Positions 1 to 8,200 of a DNA stretch of 64,000 nucleotides are shown here, piece by piece. This DNA comes from Exiguobacterium sp. TNDT2 (GTDB lineage Bacteria > Bacillota > Bacilli > Exiguobacteriales > Exiguobacteriaceae). Below the pieces are notes generated by a model, which was given only the letters and a program-made list of their open reading frames with translations, searched no databases and had not been told where the DNA came from. The number at the start of each line of letters is the position of its first letter. Positions within the stretch are counted from its first letter, which is position 1. Location of the stretch: assembly GCF_003331145.1 (NCBI RefSeq), contig NZ_QLVE01000014.1:1-64000 (forward strand). The letters are read 5' to 3'. Both the position numbers and the translations under genes were made by a program.

Positions 1-159
1 GCACAATTGAAGTTAGTTTTAATTAAAAAAGATTTTAATGAGTTAATCAAAAATTTAAAAGATTTATTTACGCGATTTGAAAGTGAATTTTCCACTATTA
101 CTTTTGATGAAATAAAAACTGTAATGGGGTTCCCCACTAATTGGGAAAGTTACTTTTAA
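1..159 (+). CDS. Abi-family (AbiD/AbiF-like) protein, 3' fragment
   Basis: An open frame enters from the left edge and ends at TAA 157-159, giving the last 52 residues of a protein. The tail is lysine- and phenylalanine-rich and ends with MGFPTNW a few residues before the stop, which resembles the conserved C-terminus of Abi_2-family abortive-infection proteins (AbiD/AbiF type). The stretch is far richer in A and T than the genes that follow, suggesting horizontal acquisition of a phage-defence gene. An intrinsic terminator follows at once. Only the C-terminus is visible, so the family call rests on one short motif. Confidence 0.5.
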   Translation, partial: AQLKLVLIKKDFNELIKNLKDLFTRFESEFSTITFDEIKTVMGFPTNWESYF

Positions 160-179
160 ACAGCAGTATTAAAGAGACG

Positions 180-218
180 GGATTAGCCATAATAAACATT
201 GGCTAATCCTGTTTTTTT
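180..218 (+). terminator. intrinsic terminator of the Abi-type gene
   Basis: Ten-base arms GGATTAGCCA (180-189) and TGGCTAATCC (200-209) are separated by an AT loop and followed by a T-rich run (210-218). It lies 20 nt after the stop of the left-edge gene. There is no T run in the opposite direction. Confidence 0.85.
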
Positions 219-244
219 CATACTAACTTAGTGTCAACATTTTG

Positions 245-823
245 TTATGACTCCTGTAAAATCTTGATATCGTTCACGATATCCTCGAGCGGTACGTCTT
301 GGAAACCAGGATACACTTTAATGATCTTCCCGTCCTGGTCGACGAGATAGAACGATGTCCCGTGATCGACTTGCGTACCTTCTGACGGTTTACGAACGAG
401 CGCCTTGAAGTTCTGTTGCGCGAACGCCTCAATCTCCTCTTGTGAGTAGCCCGTCAAGAACTGCCAGTCGGCTTTCGCCAAGTCATAGTTGGCCATGAAC
501 GCTTTGATCTTGTCTGGCGTATCGACGGTCGGGTCGACGCTGAACGACACGAATTGGACGTCCTCGACACCTTCCTCGACGAGCGCCTCATTGAGTTTTG
601 TCATGTTGTACGTCATCGGTGGACAGACCGTCTCACAGTTTGTGAACACGAAGTCGGCCATCCATACCTTCCCTTTCAAATCATCGAGACTGACCATCTT
701 TTCATTTTGATTCATATAATTAAACGACTCGATCTCCCAGTTGAGTGGGTCTTCAATTTCATTGCTGCACGCGGCGAGCACCGCCATCAGGCTAATCAGT
801 CCGATGAGCATCCATTTCTTCAC
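245..823 (-). CDS. SCO1/SenC-family lipoprotein (CuA centre assembly)
   Basis: A 192-residue membrane-anchored thioredoxin-fold protein, probably delivering copper or reducing equivalents to the CuA site of cytochrome c oxidase on the outer face of the membrane. It has a lipoprotein signal with lipobox cysteine C19, the SCO metal site C63-x3-C67 and a conserved His near residue 154. I chose GTG at 823: AAGGAG lies 7 nt upstream, and translation then begins directly with the lipoprotein signal (KKWMLIGL). The upstream ATGs at 832 and 841 overlap or precede that ribosome-binding site, and a longer frame would run into bdbC. It is third in the bdbD-bdbC-SCO operon, 20 nt after bdbC. Confidence 0.9.
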   Translation of the reverse strand: MKKWMLIGLISLMAVLAACSNEIEDPLNWEIESFNYMNQNEKMVSLDDLKGKVWMADFVFTNCETVCPPMTYNMTKLNEALVEEGVEDVQFVSFSVDPTVDTPDKIKAFMANYDLAKADWQFLTGYSQEEIEAFAQQNFKALVRKPSEGTQVDHGTSFYLVDQDGKIIKVYPGFQDVPLEDIVNDIKILQES

Positions 824-843
824 ACGTTCCATCTCCTTCATTG

Positions 844-1260
844 TCAGTTGCGTCTCACGCGCCAGACGAGGAGCGTGATTAAAGTAAATGCCGTCAAGGC
901 AAGGAACGGGATTGTGACGAACCCGAACCAGTTGATGTATTGCACGTTGCACGGTACCCCTTGCACGCACGGTTTGATATCAGCGAAACCGGGTACTTTT
1001 TGAACTAAATAATGGTACAGTGAAATCAGACCTCCGATGATGGAGAGCGGTAATACATATTTCTTCACCGCCCGGTCGTCCGTGAACACGGCGACCCCGA
1101 GCAAGATGACTAGCGGATACATGAAGATACGCTGAATCCAACAGAGCTCACACGGCACGAACTCGCGAATCTCACTGAAATAAAGACTGCCGAGCGTCGC
1201 CGTGAGAGCAACGAGCCAAGCGAGATAGAGACCATAACGGGTCAAGAACGATTGCTTCAT
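844..1260 (-). CDS. bdbC: DsbB-like disulfide oxidoreductase BdbC
   Basis: A 138-residue polytopic membrane protein with four predicted transmembrane segments that passes electrons from its thiol-oxidase partner to quinone. The two redox pairs of the family are present: C37-E-L-C40 in the first outer loop and C98/C104 (CVQGVPC) in the second. Its start overlaps the stop of the upstream bdbD by 4 nt, so the pair is translationally coupled, as expected for a BdbD/BdbC redox couple. Clustering with the SCO gene suggests that maturation of secreted or respiratory proteins is the shared task. Confidence 0.93.
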   Translation of the reverse strand: MKQSFLTRYGLYLAWLVALTATLGSLYFSEIREFVPCELCWIQRIFMYPLVILLGVAVFTDDRAVKKYVLPLSIIGGLISLYHYLVQKVPGFADIKPCVQGVPCNVQYINWFGFVTIPFLALTAFTLITLLVWRVRRN

Positions 1261-1928
1261 GGTGTGCCTTGCTCGATCAAGCGCTCAATCGTCGCATAGT
1301 CAAACGGGTCTTCAAGCATGACGCCGTTAATCATGATCGATGGCGTGAACTCGACACCGTGCTCTTTGACGAGTCCGTCATCGAGACTCACCTCGTCGAG
1401 CACCGTCGAGTTCTCACTCAAATCATCCTCGAGCTTCGCCACGTCGACCGATGTCGTCTTGCTCGCGATTTCTGTCAATCGCTCGACCGTGACCCACGCC
1501 TCGTCGTGTTGCTGACTCGCCGGCTGCGCGTCATAGAGCGCCTTGTGGAACTCCCAGAACGCGTCGGGGTCTTGCTTATACACCGACTCTGACGCGAGCG
1601 ATGCCAAAATCGACTCTTGCCCATGAAACAGGACGTTGATGTAGCTGAAACTGATTTTGCCTGTGTCGATATAGTCTTCTTTCAACTTCGGATAGACCGT
1701 CTCGCCCCACTGTTTACAAGACGGGCATTTGTAATCCCCAAACTCGACGACCGAGACGGGTGCGTCCGCATCACCGAGCGTCGGTTGGCCTTCCGTCGCC
1801 ACGTGCTCCGTCGTCGCCGGGGCCGCCGTCTCGGCTTGTTCGGCCGGGCGGTTCAAGAGAACGACCACGACGGCAATGAGCGCGACCGCAAGCAGCGTCG
1901 CGACGACCAATAATTTGTTCTGTTTCAT
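1257..1928 (-). CDS. bdbD: DsbA-like thiol oxidase BdbD
   Basis: A membrane-anchored thioredoxin-fold oxidase of 223 residues that introduces disulfides into exported proteins and is re-oxidised by BdbC. An N-terminal signal anchor spans about residues 5-25, followed by an Ala/Thr/Glu linker and a DsbA domain with active site C68-P-S-C71. ATG 1928 is preferred over an in-frame start 29 codons upstream because GAGGTGAG precedes it and the signal anchor then sits at the N-terminus. A TATAAT-like -10 element (1963-1968, minus strand) lies just upstream. First gene of the bdbD-bdbC-SCO operon. Confidence 0.92.
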   Translation of the reverse strand: MKQNKLLVVATLLAVALIAVVVVLLNRPAEQAETAAPATTEHVATEGQPTLGDADAPVSVVEFGDYKCPSCKQWGETVYPKLKEDYIDTGKISFSYINVLFHGQESILASLASESVYKQDPDAFWEFHKALYDAQPASQQHDEAWVTVERLTEIASKTTSVDVAKLEDDLSENSTVLDEVSLDDGLVKEHGVEFTPSIMINGVMLEDPFDYATIERLIEQGTP

Positions 1929-2085
1929 TCGTCTCACCTCAATTTGTATCGATTCGTCTTTCATTATAACGAAAGCGCTATCCGTTTCCACGAAATCGAC
2001 CTTGTTTTTTCTCAACTTTGCTTCATGTCACGGAAGAGATGACGATGAACAAAGTGGATGTTGTCATTGTAGGAGGAATTTGTTT

Positions 2086-3681
2086 ATGAAATCATTTTCG
2101 ATGCGCCTCGGTCTCATCTTGGCGCTCAGCATCGCCATGCTCGTCTTTTTACTCACCATCACGCTGACGTACATGACGAGTCAACGGTCCGCCACTTCGC
2201 TCGAAGCGGAGATCGGGGAACGGTTATCGATGACGTCGCATCAGCTCGTCGACAAACTCGACTTTTACATGTGGTCGCGCTATCAAGAAGTCCAATTGCT
2301 CCAAGGACTCGACGCCCTGAACGACCCCGCCTCAAGCCGGGCGCTTCTCGACCAGGTCCAGACGAACATCCCCGCTTTCTCGTGGATGGGTGTGACAGAC
2401 GCGACAGGGAACGTTGTTGCCTCGACGGACGGCATTTTAGAAGGCGCCAGTATAAAGGAACGCCCCGTTTTCCTTGAGGCACAGCAAGAGCCGTTCATCG
2501 GTGACGTCCATGAAGCGGTACTCCTCGCCGAACTGTTGCCGAACCCGAGCGGCGAACCGCTCCAGTTCGTCGACATCAGTGTCCCGCTATTCCGTGACGG
2601 GGCGTTCCAGGGCGTGCTCGCGACCCACCTCAGTTGGGAGTGGGGCAAGGAAGTGCTCCGCCACTTCAATCGGACGCTCCACCATCAATCCGACTATACC
2701 GACTTGTTCGTCGTCAGCGGACGCGACAACACGGTGTTGCTCGGTCCCGCCCATCTCGTCGGCAAACCGCTCCCGACGTCATTGAAGGAAGGTTGGCACG
2801 TCGACACGTGGCAAGACGGCACGTCTTACTTGACCGGTGTCGCCACCGGTGAAGGCTACGAGGATTACGCCGGACTCGGTTGGAGCGTCGTCGTTCGCCA
2901 ACCGACCGAGGTCGCGTTCGCGCCGGTCATGGAACTTGAGACTAAAATCTTATGGATCGGTCTGATCGCCTCGCTCGTGACGTCCACGCTCGGATGGTTC
3001 CTCGCCTCGATTGTGACGCGACCGCTAAAACGCATCACCGAGACGGCCGCCCTCATGAAACAAGGTAAGGTCAAGACGTTCCCGCACCAGTCTGGTATCC
3101 GAGAGATCGAATCGCTCGCGTTCGCCTTGGAGTCACTTGTCTCGTCGCTCACCGAATCCGAGACGGAACGTGTCCATTACGAGTCGCTCGCCAACCGTGA
3201 CGTCTTGACCGGACTTGCCAATCGGACGGCGCTCCGACACTATTTGAACGAAGCGCAGGCGACGAAGAACGAATATGTCTGTTTCTATATCGACCTCGAT
3301 GGCTTCAAAGACGTTAACGACACGTACGGCCACGCCACGGGCGATGACGTCTTGATTGAGATTGCAGAACGATTGAAACGCGTGACGCTCGACGGTGCCT
3401 ATCCGGTTCGGTTGAGCGGTGACGAGTTCTTCCTCTTGTTCGAACGGAATGGAATGAGTGAACGATCGATCACGCAAATCGGCCAAGACCTCATCACGTC
3501 CCTATCCGAACCGATTGCCATTGAAAGCGGGACGACAAGAGTCGGGGCCAGTATCGGCGCCTCGCTCTGGCACACGGATATGTTGCCACACGCTGCCATC
3601 GAACGAGCCGATCAGGCACTTTACCGTTCGAAAGCGAACGGTAAGCATCAAATCACGCTCGATGAGACGCTCATCGCATGA
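2086..3681 (+). CDS. membrane diguanylate-cyclase-like sensor (Cache-HAMP-GGDEF)
   Basis: A 531-residue protein starting at ATG 2086 behind AGGAGG. It has a transmembrane segment near residues 8-30, an extracellular dCache-like sensor domain to about 285, a second membrane segment near 290-312, a HAMP region and a C-terminal GGDEF domain. The signature reads SGDEF (444-448) rather than GGDEF, and the RxxD inhibitory-site motif is absent upstream. SGDEF variants can be active, so c-di-GMP synthesis is likely but not certain. The frame extends upstream over the divergent bdbD start; that extension has no signal anchor at its N-terminus and is rejected. Confidence 0.88.
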   Translation: MKSFSMRLGLILALSIAMLVFLLTITLTYMTSQRSATSLEAEIGERLSMTSHQLVDKLDFYMWSRYQEVQLLQGLDALNDPASSRALLDQVQTNIPAFSWMGVTDATGNVVASTDGILEGASIKERPVFLEAQQEPFIGDVHEAVLLAELLPNPSGEPLQFVDISVPLFRDGAFQGVLATHLSWEWGKEVLRHFNRTLHHQSDYTDLFVVSGRDNTVLLGPAHLVGKPLPTSLKEGWHVDTWQDGTSYLTGVATGEGYEDYAGLGWSVVVRQPTEVAFAPVMELETKILWIGLIASLVTSTLGWFLASIVTRPLKRITETAALMKQGKVKTFPHQSGIREIESLAFALESLVSSLTESETERVHYESLANRDVLTGLANRTALRHYLNEAQATKNEYVCFYIDLDGFKDVNDTYGHATGDDVLIEIAERLKRVTLDGAYPVRLSGDEFFLLFERNGMSERSITQIGQDLITSLSEPIAIESGTTRVGASIGASLWHTDMLPHAAIERADQALYRSKANGKHQITLDETLIA

Positions 3682-3685
3682 GCAA

Positions 3686-3718
3686 AGGTCCATGCCGCTC
3701 GGCATGGACCTGCTTGTA
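3686..3718. terminator. bidirectional terminator between the GGDEF gene and odhB
   Basis: Perfect 11-bp arms, AGGTCCATGCC (3686-3696) and GGCATGGACCT (3701-3711), with a 4-nt loop. It sits between convergent stop codons and serves both directions. The T runs on either side are short, so it may be only moderately efficient. Confidence 0.7.
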
Positions 3719-5002
3719 TTACGCTTCGAACAACAATTGTTCTGGATCTTCAATCATATCTTTGATGTGCTTGAGGAACGTCACGGCCTCACGACCATCG
3801 ACGATGCGGTGGTCATATGAGAGCGCCACGTACATCATCGGACGGTTCTCCATCGTCTCCGCGTCGATGGCGATCGGACGGAGTTGAATCGAATGCATCC
3901 CGAGGATGGCGACTTGTGGTCCGTTCAAGATCGGTGTCGACAAGAGTGAGCCGAAGACGCCGCCGTTCGTGATCGTGAACGTGCCGCCTGTGAGGTCGCT
4001 CAGCCCGAGCTTGTTGTTGCGGGCTTTATCAGCGAGGTGCAAGATGTCCTTCTCGATCTCACCGAAGTTCTTGCGATCCGCTTCGCGGACGACCGGGACG
4101 ACGAGTCCGTCTGGAGCCGACACGGCGATGCCGATGTCATAATATTTCTTCAAGACGATCTCGTTGCCTTGAATCTCGGCGTTCAAGTAAGGCATCCGTT
4201 TGAGTGCCGCGACGGCTGCTTTCGTGAAGAACGACATGAAGCCGAGTTTGACGTCGTTGTCTTTGACGAACTTCTCTTGGCGACGTTTGCGGAGCGCCAT
4301 GACCGCCGACATATCGATCTCGTTGAACGTCGTCAGCATCGCTGCCGTCTGTTGCACTTCGACGAGGCGGCTCGCGATCGTTTGACGACGACGCGTCATT
4401 TTGATGCGCTCTTCGTCTTTGCCGCTCGCTGCCGGCTGCGGTGCCGCTGCCGGTGCTTTTGGCGTTTGTGGTGCTTGTGTCGGTGCCGGTTTCGACTCGT
4501 GGTTCGTCACATCATGGACGTTGATCCGGCCGATCGGGTCATTCGTCTGAACAGCCGAGAGGTCGATACCTTTCTCACGGGCCAATTTACGGGCCGCCGG
4601 TGTCGCGATTGGTCCTTTACCAGGGCTCGCAACGTGTTCTTCACGACGCTCGACTTTCTTCGCTTCGCCGACGGTCTCGACTTTCGTCTCGGCCGGTGCC
4701 GGAGCAGCTTCCGTCGCCGTTTCCGTTTTCGTCTTCGTCTTCGTCGCGACGGCCGTACCACCGCCTGAACCTGAACTGAGACGGGCGATCACTTGTCCGA
4801 CTTGGACCGTGTCCCCTTCGCCTGCGAGTTGCTCGTCGAGCGTGCCCGACTCATCGGCCGGCACCTCGATGTTGACTTTGTCCGTCTCGAGTTCGACGAT
4901 GGCATCCCCTTTTTCAACGTGGTCGCCTGGCTGTTTGAGCCACGACGCGACCGTTCCTTCCGTAATGGACTCTGCTAGTTCCGGTACTTTGATTTCGATC
5001 AC
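3719..5002 (-). CDS. odhB: 2-oxoglutarate dehydrogenase E2 (dihydrolipoyl succinyltransferase)
   Basis: The 427-residue E2 core of the oxoglutarate dehydrogenase complex, transferring succinyl groups from E1 to CoA in the TCA cycle. Domains in order: a lipoyl domain with lipoyl lysine K42 in ETDKVNIEV, an Ala/Thr/Lys linker, a peripheral-subunit-binding domain around 125-165, a Pro/Ala linker, and the catalytic acyltransferase domain with the HRxxD motif (YDHRIVDG) near residue 398. Translation starts at GTG 5002 behind the Shine-Dalgarno AAGGGGGAA. It lies 18 nt after odhA. That ribosome-binding site is perfectly complementary to a loop of the candidate sRNA at 51.4-51.8 kb. Confidence 0.96.
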   Translation of the reverse strand: MIEIKVPELAESITEGTVASWLKQPGDHVEKGDAIVELETDKVNIEVPADESGTLDEQLAGEGDTVQVGQVIARLSSGSGGGTAVATKTKTKTETATEAAPAPAETKVETVGEAKKVERREEHVASPGKGPIATPAARKLAREKGIDLSAVQTNDPIGRINVHDVTNHESKPAPTQAPQTPKAPAAAPQPAASGKDEERIKMTRRRQTIASRLVEVQQTAAMLTTFNEIDMSAVMALRKRRQEKFVKDNDVKLGFMSFFTKAAVAALKRMPYLNAEIQGNEIVLKKYYDIGIAVSAPDGLVVPVVREADRKNFGEIEKDILHLADKARNNKLGLSDLTGGTFTITNGGVFGSLLSTPILNGPQVAILGMHSIQLRPIAIDAETMENRPMMYVALSYDHRIVDGREAVTFLKHIKDMIEDPEQLLFEA

Positions 5003-5020
5003 AACGAGTTCCCCCTTAAC

Positions 5021-7867
5021 TTATTTACGATCTTTTTGGTATGTGCTCGTGCCGGCAGCAGCCGAGACGGCGTCACGTGAGATGGCGTCACGGATGATGC
5101 GTGCTTGTTCTTGTTTATGGGCCGTCGGATTTCCTTCGGCCGGACTCGAACGGCGGCGGCGGCCGACGTAACGGACGTTCAACCGGTTCGACGTGACCGC
5201 TTCAAGACGCGGTTCGATATATGTCCAAGCCCCCATATTTTTTGGTTCTTCTTGGACCCAGACGATCTCTTTTGCGTTCGGATAGCGACTGATCACGTCA
5301 CGGATTTCACGAACCGGGAACGGATAAATCTCTTCGACGCGGATGATGTGCAAGAAGTCGAGTGACTCCTCTGACTTCATCGTCGCTTCTTGCAAATCGA
5401 TCGCCATCTTCCCTGAACAGAAGACGAGACGTTCGACTTTGTCCGGATTCTCACCGAGGCCAGCTTGCTCGATGATCGGGCGGAAGTTGTTGTCTGACAG
5501 TTCATCGACCGATGAGGCTGCAAGCGGATGACGAAGCAGGCTCTTCGGTGTCATGATGATCATCGGACGCACTTGTTCCGTGCCGAGCATCTTCGCCTGG
5601 CGACGCAAGATGTGGAAGTACTGTGCGGCCGTCGACAAGTTCGCGACCGTCCAGTTTTTCTCTCCGGCGAGCGTCAAGTAACGCTCCATGCGGGCGCTCG
5701 AGTGCTCCGGACCTTGGCCTTCATAACCGTGCGGCAACAGCATGACGAGACCTGACTTCTGGCCCCATTTGGCGCGACCGGCCGAGATGAACTGGTCGAA
5801 CATGACTTGCGCCGAGTTGGCGAAGTCGCCGTACTGTGCCTCCCAAAGCACGAGCGTGTCTTGGGCGAACACGTTATAGCCGTATTCGAACCCGAGCACT
5901 GAACCTTCTGAGAGCGGGCTGTTGTGGACCGAGAATGAGGCGTTCGCCGTCGACAAGTGGTGGAGCGGTGAGAACTTCTTGCCCGTCTCGACGTCGTTCA
6001 ACATGATGTTACGTTGCGCGAACGTGCCGCGCTCTGAATCTTGCCCGCTCAAGCGGATCGGTGTGCCGTCCGAGATGATCGAGGCGTAGGCGAGCGTCTC
6101 GGCATGGCCCCAATCGACTTTCCCGTTGTCCGCGAACGCGTCACGGCGACGGTCGAGCACTTTTTGCAACTTGTGAAACACGCCGAAGCCTTCCGGCCAG
6201 ACGAGCAATTCGTCGTTCAACTGTTTGAGCACGTCACGTTCCACGCCCGTCTCGACGAACGGGAAGCCTTTATGGACCGCTTCCGGCAAGACGATGTCGG
6301 CGTCTTCTTCTTCAGCCGGGACGAGGTCACGGGCCGATTTGAGACGATCCTCAATCGATTGCTCGATCGTCGCTTTGTCTTCTTTTGTCATGATGCCTTC
6401 CGCTTCGAGCACGTCTGCATAGACGTGACGGACCGATTTGTGTTCTTTGATGGCCTTATAGAGCACCGGGTTTGTGTTCATCGGTTCATCCATCTCGTTA
6501 TGACCGTAGCGGCGGTAACCGACCAAGTCGACGAGGATGTCTTTATGGAACTTGGCGCGATACTCGCTGCACAGTTTGGCGACGGCGACACATGCTTCCG
6601 GGTCGTCCGCGTTGACGTGGAACACCGGGATTTCGTAGCCTTTGGCGATATCGCTCGCATAGCGTGTTGAGCGCGAGTCGCTCGGGTCGGTCGTGAAGCC
6701 GATCGTGTTGTTGGCGATGACGTGGACCGTCCCGGCTGTACGATAGCCTTTCAAGTTCGTCATGTTGAGCGTCTCGGCGACGATGCCTTGTCCTGGGAAC
6801 GCGGCGTCTCCGTGAATCAAGATCGATGCGGCCTTATCGTCATGTTGGACCGCCATCCCTTTTTCCGAGCGGTCGTCTTGCGCCGCACGCGTGTACCCTT
6901 CGACGACCGAACCGACAAACTCGAGGTGGCTCGGGTTGTTGGCAAGGTTCAAACGGACCTCTTTCTTCTCTTCTAACACTCTGCGGTCGAGACCGAGGTG
7001 ATATTTCACGTCGCCCGACCATCCGAAGTTTATGCCGATTGACCCTTCCGATGGGATCAACTCTTTGTTCGGGGCGTGCTGGAATTCGGCGAAAATCATT
7101 TCGTACGGTTTGCCGAGCACGTGCGCGAGTACGTTCAAGCGTCCGCGGTGGGCCATGCCGATGTTGATATGTTCAGACCCGCTCGAGATGAGGCCGCCGA
7201 CCATGGCGTCAAGGAGCGGCACCATCGCGTCGAGTCCCTCGATTGAGAAGCGCTTTTGCCCGACGTATGTCTTATGAAGGAACGCTTCAAACAGTTCGGT
7301 CTCGGCTAAACGTTGGAACAGTTCGATTTTCTCGTTCTTCGAGTACTTCGCTTTCAATGCGCCTTGCTCGATGCGGCGGCGAATCCAACGTTTCTCTTCC
7401 ATGTCGTCCAAATGACGAAGCTCGATGGCGACCGGGCCCGTGTAGACGTCAAGCAAGTGACGGACGAGTTCGAGCGCGTTCGCGCCCGGCTTTGGCACGT
7501 CTTCTGACAACAAGTGAGCCGGTACTTGCTCGAGATCGGTTTCACTCAATCCGTAGCGGTCAAACGCAAACAAGCCATGCTCGCGCGGATGGTCTTTGAG
7601 CGGGTAAATGTCGGCCGCTTTATGGCCGAGTGCCCGGATGTCATTGACCAACCGTGTCGCTGCCACGACTTTTTCTAAATCAAACGATGCAGCCGGCGCG
7701 ACAGGCGCGCTCGTTTCCGGTGCCCCGTGTTTGTCAAAGTATTGACGCGTCTCCGCATCGACTGATTCTGGGTCTTCCACATATTGCTCGTACAATTCAA
7801 CGATGTAGCCTAAGTTTGGACCATAAAATGCTTGCACTTCTTCGCGACCGTTCGACGACTCTCCCAT
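5021..7867 (-). CDS. odhA: 2-oxoglutarate dehydrogenase E1
   Basis: The 948-residue thiamine-diphosphate E1 component, which decarboxylates 2-oxoglutarate and succinylates the lipoyl arm of OdhB. Full-length for the family, with the N-terminal E1 start (YGPNLGYIVELYEQY), the ThDP-binding core around residues 200-500 including GDAAFPGQG, and the transketolase-like C-terminal half. ATG 7867 follows AGGGGGATT. It is first in a two-gene operon with odhB. A sequence matching the CcpA cre consensus at every fixed position lies about 40 nt upstream, suggesting catabolite repression. Confidence 0.97.
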   Translation of the reverse strand: MGESSNGREEVQAFYGPNLGYIVELYEQYVEDPESVDAETRQYFDKHGAPETSAPVAPAASFDLEKVVAATRLVNDIRALGHKAADIYPLKDHPREHGLFAFDRYGLSETDLEQVPAHLLSEDVPKPGANALELVRHLLDVYTGPVAIELRHLDDMEEKRWIRRRIEQGALKAKYSKNEKIELFQRLAETELFEAFLHKTYVGQKRFSIEGLDAMVPLLDAMVGGLISSGSEHINIGMAHRGRLNVLAHVLGKPYEMIFAEFQHAPNKELIPSEGSIGINFGWSGDVKYHLGLDRRVLEEKKEVRLNLANNPSHLEFVGSVVEGYTRAAQDDRSEKGMAVQHDDKAASILIHGDAAFPGQGIVAETLNMTNLKGYRTAGTVHVIANNTIGFTTDPSDSRSTRYASDIAKGYEIPVFHVNADDPEACVAVAKLCSEYRAKFHKDILVDLVGYRRYGHNEMDEPMNTNPVLYKAIKEHKSVRHVYADVLEAEGIMTKEDKATIEQSIEDRLKSARDLVPAEEEDADIVLPEAVHKGFPFVETGVERDVLKQLNDELLVWPEGFGVFHKLQKVLDRRRDAFADNGKVDWGHAETLAYASIISDGTPIRLSGQDSERGTFAQRNIMLNDVETGKKFSPLHHLSTANASFSVHNSPLSEGSVLGFEYGYNVFAQDTLVLWEAQYGDFANSAQVMFDQFISAGRAKWGQKSGLVMLLPHGYEGQGPEHSSARMERYLTLAGEKNWTVANLSTAAQYFHILRRQAKMLGTEQVRPMIIMTPKSLLRHPLAASSVDELSDNNFRPIIEQAGLGENPDKVERLVFCSGKMAIDLQEATMKSEESLDFLHIIRVEEIYPFPVREIRDVISRYPNAKEIVWVQEEPKNMGAWTYIEPRLEAVTSNRLNVRYVGRRRRSSPAEGNPTAHKQEQARIIRDAISRDAVSAAAGTSTYQKDRK

Positions 7868-7904
7868 TGAATAAATCCCCCTATCCGTTCCTATGCGCTC
7901 GATG

Positions 7905-7918
7905 TGTGAACGCTTTCA
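7905..7918 (-). promoter_or_regulatory. cre-like CcpA site upstream of odhAB
   Basis: Read on the minus strand, TGAAAGCGTTCACA fits the consensus TGWAANCGNTNWCA at all fixed positions. A TAAAAT -10 candidate lies just upstream on the same strand, so the site would overlap the transcription start or block early elongation. The match is direct; CcpA control is inferred. Confidence 0.6.
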
Positions 7919-8200
7919 TTTTAACATTTAGCACGAAGCAGTTCATCCATCTGATTCGTCCTGTGAAAAGAGCCAAATCTTGTCTCTTTCTCTCCTCTTC
8001 ATACTACACCTTTCTAAATAGAAAGACCCTTTCAAATTCACAATTCGTCCATACTATTTCGATAAGTTTTCCTTATCAACCAATTGTGAAATCGATTCAT
8101 CCGTTTAACTATTTCAAAAAAAGGTGAAACCTTGTTTCAGTCGAGTCCGTATATAGGGATGAAAAGTTGGAAAAAATTCTCATGAAAGCAAGGTGACTCT
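7919..8200. other. intergenic region between odhA and the ABC operon, with an imperfect hairpin
   Basis: No gene seen in roughly 330 bp between the divergent starts. Nested inverted repeats occur: CACAATT (8039-8045) with AATTGTG (8082-8088), and inside them GATAAG (8061-8066) with CTTATC (8072-8077). The ABC gene's ribosome-binding site AAGGTGAC is near 8190. No riboswitch consensus was recognised. Confidence 0.5.

Noticed and set aside
845-970. N-terminal extension of the SCO gene into bdbC
   Set aside because: Would bury the lipoprotein signal; GTG 823 has the proper ribosome-binding site.
4037-4768. 243-codon frame antisense to odhB
   Set aside because: Arg/Phe-rich shadow frame with no ribosome-binding site.
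7868-8200. Riboswitch or T-box ahead of the ABC operon
   Set aside because: No T-box, specifier stem or known aptamer consensus seen, only short inverted repeats.
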